Assembly: GCA_973895155.1 (NCBI GenBank)
Contig: OZ316891.1
Coordinates: 21,762,001-21,826,000, forward strand
Reading direction: 5' to 3'
Source: Marsupella aquatica
Taxonomy: Eukaryota; Marchantiophyta
Length of the DNA stretch: 64,000 nt
Shown here: positions 57,104-64,000 of the stretch, one piece after another
Layout: every line of letters begins with the position of its first letter
Position numbering within the stretch: position 1 is the stretch's first letter
Notes under the pieces: model-generated
Told to the model about the DNA's origin: nothing
Seen by the model: the letters and a program-made list of their open reading frames with translations, nothing else
Databases searched by the model: none
Translations under genes and position numbers: made by a program

Positions 57104-58358
57104 CTCGATCAAAGTCAACAATATTTTGAGTAGTCGAAGATTAGAACTACAGATTCAAGAGTAGTTCAAGTTAGAACTTGTTATAGATACTGTGTAGCTT
57201 AATTTCATCCCGTGAAAAATAGTGTTCAAAAGACCAGGTCAATTAAATTCCTGGATAGTGCTAGCGGATATGGATTCCACATCCGAAGTCCTTCGGGATC
57301 GATGTAACCATTTTTGCAATCAAGGAAAAATCATCCACAAGATTCCTCTGACCTCTAAGACATTTTCGCGACCGGGCGCGTGATGAAACGAAGACGTTGG
57401 TTTTAAAATATATTTCTGGCCAATTCGCTAGGCTATCGACTACAATAAACAATATCAAAAAGACCTGAAATAAATTGGTTCACGCAACTGTGTGCGTGAT
57501 GAACTACATGTGTAACCAAAAAAACAGGTCATCCTACTAACAAGTTGAGATCAGGCAGATCTGAGAAATAAAGGGCGATTACGTCTAAGAGTGCAGAGCT
57601 TTTGTTAACCTCTAAAACATTAACGCAACCGGGCGCGTGATGAAATGAAGACCTCGGTTTTAAAATAGATTTCTGGCCAATTCGCTAGGTAGTCGACTAC
57701 AATAAACAATATCAAAAAGACCTGAGATAAATTGGTTCACGCGACTGAGCGCGTGATGAACTACATGTGTAACCAAAAAAACAGGTCATCCTACTAACAA
57801 GTTGAGATCAGGCAGATCTGAGAAATAAATGGCGATTACGTCTAAGAGTGCAGAGCTTTCGCTGACCTCTAAAACATTAACGCAACCGGGCGTGTGATGA
57901 AACGAAGACCTCAGTTTTAAAATAGATTTCTGGCCAATTTGCTAGGCAGTCGACTACAATAAACAATATCAAAAAGACCTGAGATAAATTGGTTCACGCG
58001 ACTGTGTGCGTGATGAACTACATGTGTAACAAAAAAACAGGTCATCCTACTAATAAGTTGAGATCAGGAAGATCTGAGAAATAAAGGGCGATTACGTCTA
58101 AGAGTGCAAAACTTTCGCTGACCTCTAAAACATTAACGCGATTGGGCGCGTGATGAAACGCAGACCTTGGTTTTAAAATAGATTGCTGGCCAATTCGCTA
58201 GGCTGTCGACTACAATAAACAATATCAAAAGACACGAGATAAATTGGTTCACGCGACTATGCGCATGACGAACTACATGTGTAACCAAAAAAATAGGTCA
58301 TCCTACTAACAAGTTAAGATCAGAAAGATCTGAGAAATAAAGGGTGATTATGTTATCG
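57104..58358. repeat. Tandem array, unit about 257 bp, with set 2 palindromes
   Basis: Four units begin near 57355, 57610, 57868 and 58127, each with ACATTAACGCRACCGGGCGC followed by CGTGATGAAACG, then TGGTTCACGCGACT and GCGCGTGATGAACTACATGT about 120 bp later. Each unit therefore carries two imperfect set 2 palindromes. The last unit is cut at 58358 by the gypsy LTR. The 57104-57354 part is a 3' flank of the small gene. Confidence 0.9.
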
Positions 58359-59492
58359 TGATTTTCTCTTAAGTTAGAAAAAAATTGTTTGTTTTAATAT
58401 GTTATAGATTATATAAGTAGTTTAGTAGTTAGATTATTAAATTTAGATTTTATTAACTTCTTTAGCTATATTAACGGACTACAGTAGTTCCACCAATGCA
58501 TATGAGTAGTTCTACCAACGCACAGTAGGTCCACTAACGCATAATAGATCCACCAACGCATAGTAGGACCGCCAACGCACAGTAGGTCCACCAACGCACA
58601 ATAGTTCCACCAATGCACAGTAGTTCTACCAATGCATGGTAGTTCCACCTACTAAAAGTAGTTTCACCAACTATGAACAGTACTAGCACACTCTTAGGTA
58701 TTTGATGCTTGCCACTTGGCCTTCATCCAAGTGCTTGGGCTTGATCTATGCCCTCTTGGTGTGCACTATAAATCAAGTGGTGAGGGGCACTCTCCTCTCA
58801 TTCCGTAGTGTTTATCATTCAAGGTTGTGAAGCTCTTTTGTGCCTTGAACATAGTAGTGGGGGGTCCTTTGGCCCGGATAGCAAAGGAATGAGTGGTAGA
58901 CTTATAGATGGGACCTTAGGAAATAAGGTTTCTTTGGGAATGTAGGGGTGGGGCGTCCTTTGGCCCGGATAGCAAAGGAATAGAAGAGCCATCATGAATC
59001 CAGGAGAGAGAGTTATCCCTGATCTTTCCCTTCGTAATCCATTTTTGATTAGAGTCCATTTTTTAGACAAACCATCTATGAGGCAACATCTAACCTATCA
59101 TTTTGGAGCTCAGTTTGCAACTACTGTTATGGTTTCTAACGAGCCAATAATATACCCAGTGGTGTCGTACCGAGAGGAGTGGGAATGCATCATCTTTGTC
59201 CTTTATTGAAGTCATGGATCTGAATAGGAGTCCGGATGATATTCCTATTTCATTTTCTCTTGGAGATATTAGGATCATATGTCGTAAGAAAATTAATTTT
59301 CGTGATGTGTTGGTCCACAAGTATGGTGAAGTATGGTTTAACAATATTTTAGTTTCACCTGAGCCTTTCTTAATACCCACTACCCTTGTTACTAGAATTA
59401 TCATTTTGATTTTAGTGTAGAACTTATGAGCATACAAGGTTAACTTCATAAGAGCCAACATACTCTTGCCAGAAAACACGGTCACCCGGACA
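58359..59492 (+). repeat. Gypsy 5' LTR (plus copy)
   Basis: Starts TGATTTTCTC and ends CCCGGACA, 1,134 bp, inserted in the fourth unit of the 257-bp array. The same minisatellite is at about 58480-58680, with a TATA-like CTATAAAT at 58766-58773. A short frame (MNPGERVIPDLSLRNPFLI, 58994) and a second (MDLNRSPDDIPISFSLGD, about 59214) are shared with the minus copy and lie one base out of frame in both. Confidence 0.8.
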
Positions 59493-59496
59493 TAAG

Positions 59497-59513
59497 TGGC
59501 GACCATACTGGGA
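59497..59513 (+). other. Primer binding site-like sequence
   Basis: TGGCGACCATACTGGGA four bases after the LTR end, in the place and form (TGGC...) usual for a plant gypsy PBS. I cannot assign the tRNA. Confidence 0.55.
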
Positions 59514-59638
59514 AACCGCTGGATTTTGAAGTTAGCTTGTGTATATTTAAGTTCTAATAGATGGAAAGAGATATGGTTTTGAAACTTTGAGTCCTTAAAT
59601 TATTTATATTACTAAGTCAAGAGGGAAGAATTTCAATC

Positions 59639-60478
59639 ATGGAAACTGAGATGAATCCAACTGACATGGAGAGGTTTTCATCTTTGATTGCTGCTTACTT
59701 ACATGGAATGAAAGAGAAGGAGATGGAGGAGAACAAGAAGGAGTTGCTTGGTAGGACCACAAAGTACTTACACTCGGTTCTTACCAAGCAAGGAGAATTT
59801 GATGGGCAGAATATAACCAAGTATCTCAAGGGATACTGGACAGAGGCTACAATTCATAAGATTGATGTAGAAGTTGCAATCAAGGAGTTTGTATCTTTAG
59901 TAGAACCTGAACTCAAGGAAATTGTTACTACCTTGATAGATGGAGCTACTGGAGAGAAGGCATGGAAAGTCTTTGAGTTAAAAATGAAATAAGAATTTCA
60001 GCTTGAAGATCCAGATTGGGTTACTCAAGCATCTTTCCTTGATTGGGTGGCCGATAGAAACAAGAAATTGGGACCTCAAGAGCTGATAAGGGAGTTTACA
60101 AAGAAGTTCAATCAGCTTCCTGAGATTGGTTCTAAAGTTATCAAGGTACAAAAGGCTACTTTACTTATCCGAGCTGCTGATGAGAAGCTTCAAGACAAGT
60201 TGGAGCTTGCTCTAGAATTGATGAACCCAAGTCGTGGAGCCAGTCCACCAACTTGGGAGGAGATTGGAATTGCTGTGCTTAGGATCAGCCAAAAGCATAG
60301 AAGAAAGAAGTTGAGTCATGAAGGTGCTCTAGATGCGGTTGCACCTATGACTTCTATGAGGAGAATGGAGAAAATAGAGTCAACAACTGGTAGGGGTGAG
60401 AAAAGCATGGACAAAATGGATGAGTTGTCTGAACTCATAAAAAATCTTACCATTCTTGCCACCCAAGCCTTCAAGTAG
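59639..60478 (+). pseudogene. Gypsy gag, first part
   Basis: METEMNPTDMERFSSLIAAY, then KYLKGYWTEATIHKI, SFLDWVADRNKKLGPQEL, and IAVLRISQKHRRKKLSHEG. A TAA at 59990-59992 (private to this copy; the minus copy has Glu) interrupts it. The next TAG at 60476-60478, after TQAFK, is shared with the minus copy. Gag forms the retroelement particle. Confidence 0.8.
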
Positions 60479-61153
60479 ATGGGAGGAGGTGCATCGAGAC
60501 CAGCACCAAGAGGTGGTCCAGGAGCCGAGAGTTCTATTGGCGGAGCAAGGAGTTGGAATTGTATTTGGTGTGATAGTAACGAGCACTCAAGGCGTGAATG
60601 CGGGAAGCTTTCTATTGCTCTGAGAGAGAGAATAGTCAAGTTCATTGATCATGATGGCATAAGAAAACTTGCTTATCATGATTCAGGAGAGCTTATTCCA
60701 GTAAATACAAACAAGGGCGGTATGAAGGTGTTGGTGGAGAGAAGAATGACTGAACATCATACTTCAGCCATTGCAGCAGCTTTTGGAGATCAGGATGAGC
60801 ATGAAGCAGATGTTTACACCCTCTTTGGGAGTTCTTCATCAATAGAGACAGACAAGAAGAGACTAACAGAGTTTGTAAGGAGAAAATCAGGTTGGAGTGA
60901 TCCAGTGTTGATCTCTTCTTTCACTGCAGAAGTGGGATCTCTATGGGATTCTATGGTGGAGGAGAAACGAAAGTCGTCGGAACCTTTGGAAGAACGTGCC
61001 AAAAGAAAACAGAAAGTTGAGCCTGGACCCTCTATTTTGCAGCCATCATCAAGAGTCCCAACAAGGAGAGGAGTGTTCGATTTGAAGATAGAGGAAATAC
61101 AACAAAGGAGCCTACTTCGACTCCTTCATCCTCAAAGGAGATGGAAGTGGTAA
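60479..61153 (+). pseudogene. Gypsy gag C-terminal part with CCHC knuckle
   Basis: Begins MGGGASRPAPRGGPG directly after the TAG. The CCHC knuckle is CIWCDSNEHSRREC (CX2CX4HX4C), expected to bind element RNA. A two-base insertion near 61070 (AGGAGAGGAG against AGGAGGAG in the minus copy) shifts the frame; coding continues in the frame starting near 61141. Confidence 0.8.
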
Positions 61154-62205
61154 AAAAAGAGAAAGTGGAAAAGAAAGGACCTGGTTGGGTCCTTGGAAGA
61201 GATGTTGAGCAGCACATTGCGTATGATCAAGTTGTTGAGAAGTTTTGGAAAGCGAAGGTGAACGGAGTCACCAATGAGGAGTTTTTTGCTTGCATGAACT
61301 CCAAGGCTCAAGATGCACTACTTGCAAAGGTGAAACGAAAACGATTTTACAAGGAAGGACCTCATGCCTTGGGAATGGAGGTTTTTTCTGATATTGATGA
61401 AGATGGAGAAGGTTCAATTATTTCTCAAGCCAGTTTGGAGTGTGAAGTGTATCAAGTGAATGCGGAGAAGGTCCCTAGACCACGGATGCTAGGGTCTTCA
61501 ACAGAGGAAGTTCCTGAACCAAAGATGTCAGGAGTTGAGGTATTGGAGAGATGGAAACCATTGGCGAAAGCAACAACAAGATTTGCAGTGACCACCCAGG
61601 ATATGGCAAAAATTAGTCGTGAAGAGGTGCTCAAAGTCTCACAAAGTGTGTGGGTCATGTGTGCTTCAGCTATGAAGAATCCTGATTCAGGAGATGACAA
61701 GGAGTCCATCTTGGAGCCGTTTTGGGCAAGAACTTGCTCAGTTGTGGAGGTAGAGCTTGTAGGAATGGAGGGCAAAGCTCGAGCATTGATTGACATAGGA
61801 TCTGAGGTGAATCTAATGTCAAGAAGCATCTATGATCTTGGGCAATGGATGATTGATTGTGATACTCAATGGTCTGTCAACTCAATCAATCGTTCAAAGA
61901 ATATGCTTTGGAGAGGATGCCCTGGAGTATCAGTGAAGGTTGGCCATGTGATAGAACCAACTAACATCTTTGTGCATGATAGCTTGCCCTATGATCTCAT
62001 TCTAGGGCAGCCTTACATTACTCAAGCTCGAATGGAGTACAAGGTCCTACCAGATGGCACTCATATGGCAAAGGTGAGGAGTCGAGATGAATTGCGGGTT
62101 ATCCAATTTCCTGTAGTGAAACCTGGACATTGGAGGAATCGGAAGGAGTTGAGAGGACCTGAACCCAAGGAGAGAAATGAGGATTTCCGGAAGGCGTTTC
62201 GTTAA
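61141..62205 (+). pseudogene. Gypsy protease region
   Basis: After a Lys-rich linker, the retropepsin motif reads RALIDIGSEVNLMS (DIGS in place of DTGS/DSGS) and DLILGQPYITQ follows, as in gypsy proteases. The frame ends at 62205 (KAFR stop), and RT resumes in another frame, so this copy is broken between protease and RT. The first half (EFFACMNSKAQDALLAKVKR) is shared with the minus copy up to its truncation. Confidence 0.8.
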
Positions 62206-62246
62206 GCAATGCGGGAAGGCAGGACGCCATCGCCAATGACCCGCTG

Positions 62247-63953
62247 GTGACTTGGAATGTGAATAGTTTGTTGGCAAGCTCATTTGAAGGTGAAAGCTTG
62301 CATTGTCGAATTTCTTATGTGAAAGTGTGTGAAGCTACTAAAAAATTCAAAAAGAAAATTGCAAGGATTGAAGATACTATGCAAATACATGGATTGCTAG
62401 AGGAAAGTGAAGAGATTGAAGGCCTTCTAGATGAAGAAGAAGTAGAAATGTCTTTGAAAGAAATAATTGAAGATCTTTCAGAGGGGAAAGCTCATATGGA
62501 AATCAATCATGAGCTGTATGGCGAGTTGTCTCAATTTGTTGAGGTCAACACCAAGTACAAAATAGTGGAGAAGAAAGTGAGACCAACAGCAATTCCTTTG
62601 CCTTTGGATGCTAGGGAGATTTTTGAGAAGGCAGGTAAAGAGACCAATCTTAGAGATCGGACTAAGATTGGCCATAAATTCACGAAGAAGACCCTTAATC
62701 AACTAAGGATTGGTGATGATGAGTTGCTGATAAAAGAAGAGAGAGAGGAGTTTCGGCAAATGATTGGTGAGCATGGTAAGGCTTTTGCCTTTTGTCCTAA
62801 AGAGATGGGATGTGTGGATCCTAGTGTTGTTACTCCTATGGTAATTTTCACTGTTCCACATGTTCCTTGGGACTTGAAACCCATTCTAGTGCCCAAGGCT
62901 TTGTTACCTAAACTTATTGATCTATTGAAGGAGAAGCTTTCCACTAGGATTTTGGAAAGAGCAGATGCACCTTATTCTAATCATTGGTTTACCATTCGTA
63001 AGAAAAATGGTAAACTTAGATTTATTCAGGACATGCAACCACCTAACAAAGTTACTATTCGCAATACTGGAATAGGACCTATAGTAGATGAGTTTGCGGA
63101 AGAATTTGCTGGTAGAGTCATCTATTCATGTGGTGACCTCTATTCAGGCTATGATCAGTTTCAGTTGGCTCAGAGTAGTAGAGATATCACCACTATGAGG
63201 ACACCTTTGGGGCTACTTCGTATGTGTACCTTGCCTCAAGGGGCAACCAACTCGGTGGCTCACATGCAAAATGCCATGAATAAGGTATTACACCGTTTCA
63301 TTCCAGAGAAGACACAACCATTCCTTGATGACATGCCAATCAAGGGATGCTTGGAGACAAAGAAAGATGAGACTATACGTGAAGATGGCTTGCGACAATT
63401 TGTATGGGAGCACATTCAAGATGTGAAAGCAATCTTGAAGAGGTTGATTGAGGTTGGGCTCACTCTTTCTGGTGAGAAATCTTCATTTGGGCTTCGTGAA
63501 GTCCTTATTATAGGACAAATTTGTGGAGTTGATGGGAGGAAGCCAAATGGAGGAAAGGTAGATGCAATCAATCAGATGAAAGATTGTAGGACAACTTTGG
63601 AGGTGCGAAGGTTCCTTGGTGCTTGCTTGTTCTATAGGATCTGGATTCCTCACTTTGCACATATTGCTGATCCTTTGTACGGATTATTGAGAAAGAATGT
63701 GCACTTTGTTTGGACAGAGGCACATAAGGAGGCTATGCAAAGGTTAAAGGAGGCCTTACTTAGCCCCCTTGTTTTACGTCCCTTATGCTATGATGGAAGA
63801 CCCATCATTGTCACTGTAGATTCAAGTCCTGATGCTGCTGGATGGGCGGTAGGGCAGGATGATGAGGAGGGGAGGAGATTTGCAGCAAGGTTTGGAGCTA
63901 AGATCTTTTCAACAAGACAAAGACACTATCCTCAAATCAAGAAAAAGTTGTGA
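62247..63953 (+). pseudogene. Gypsy reverse transcriptase and RNase H
   Basis: Motifs in order: APYSNHWFTIRKKNGKLRFI (about residue 240), YSCGDLYSGYDQFQL (about 291), LPQGATNSVAHMQ, the catalytic box PFLDDMPIKG (about 360), RRFLGACLFYRIWIPHFAHI, and RNase H start IIVTVDSSPDAAGWAVGQ (about 520). The frame ends with TGA at 63951-63953 where gypsy elements usually have Trp before GA (xLWGA), so TGG to TGA is likely; homology goes on (ARIALCQEKVYLIG) to the window edge. Integrase and 3' LTR lie outside. Confidence 0.9.
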
Positions 63954-64000
63954 GGAGCAAGGATAGCCTTATGTCAAGAAAAAGTCTACTTGATTGGAGC

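Overview
The window looks like repeat-dense nuclear DNA of a land plant. It has TTTAGGG-type telomere-like repeats (9.9-10.6 kb, 13.97 kb, 53.2 kb), AT-rich intron-containing genes, Ty1/copia and Ty3/gypsy retroelements, and an FCP1-like family typical of plants. A bryophyte or other seed-free plant is my guess from the retroelement and transposase types, with low confidence. I recognise no single-copy housekeeping gene, tRNA, rRNA or CRISPR array.

Layout. 0-1.9 kb: decayed copia pol (-). 3.5-7.3 kb: transposase-like gene of the VGHTHEDVD / DUF7869-like type (-), copy 1. 8.3-20.6 kb: gene-poor DNA with nested duplications and telomere-like repeats. 20.6-28.1 kb: locus 1, an array of palindromes, then a long multi-exon gene (+) for a protein with ParB-like and amino-methyltransferase-like segments, then an FCP1-like fragment. 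28.6-31.2 kb: retroposon, MITE and a tandem repeat. 31.4-42.4 kb: locus 2 (-), three FCP1-like units, a Ulp1 peptidase, a decayed paralog of the locus 1 gene, three F-box-like genes and a second palindrome array. 42.4-44.9 kb: low-complexity DNA. 44.9-48.1 kb: truncated gypsy element (-). 51.8-55.6 kb: transposase copy 2 (-), broken by a MITE. 55.6-58.4 kb: palindrome-bearing repeats and a small basic-protein gene. 58.4-64 kb: second gypsy copy (+), running off the edge.

The main result is a pairing. Two sets of paralogous genes each go with their own 20-nt palindrome in non-coding DNA. Set 1 (transposase copy 1 and locus 1) has a motif close to GTGCAAACCATGGTTTGCAC. Set 2 (locus 2, and the region upstream of transposase copy 2) has a motif close to TCACGCGACTGGTCGCGTGA. 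The motifs lie upstream of the gene blocks, and two introns of the long gene carry the set 1 motif in one paralog and the set 2 motif in the other. This resembles the VANDAL/VANC arrangement in Arabidopsis, where an element-encoded protein recognises family-specific motifs in its own non-coding DNA. Here the candidate reader is the ParB/methyltransferase-like protein, and the accessory genes (F-box-like, Ulp1, FCP1-like) would act on ubiquitin or SUMO and on Pol II or other phosphoproteins. Function is inference; the motif partition and the paralogy are read directly from the sequence. Most copies carry premature stops or frameshifts, so they are probably relics.
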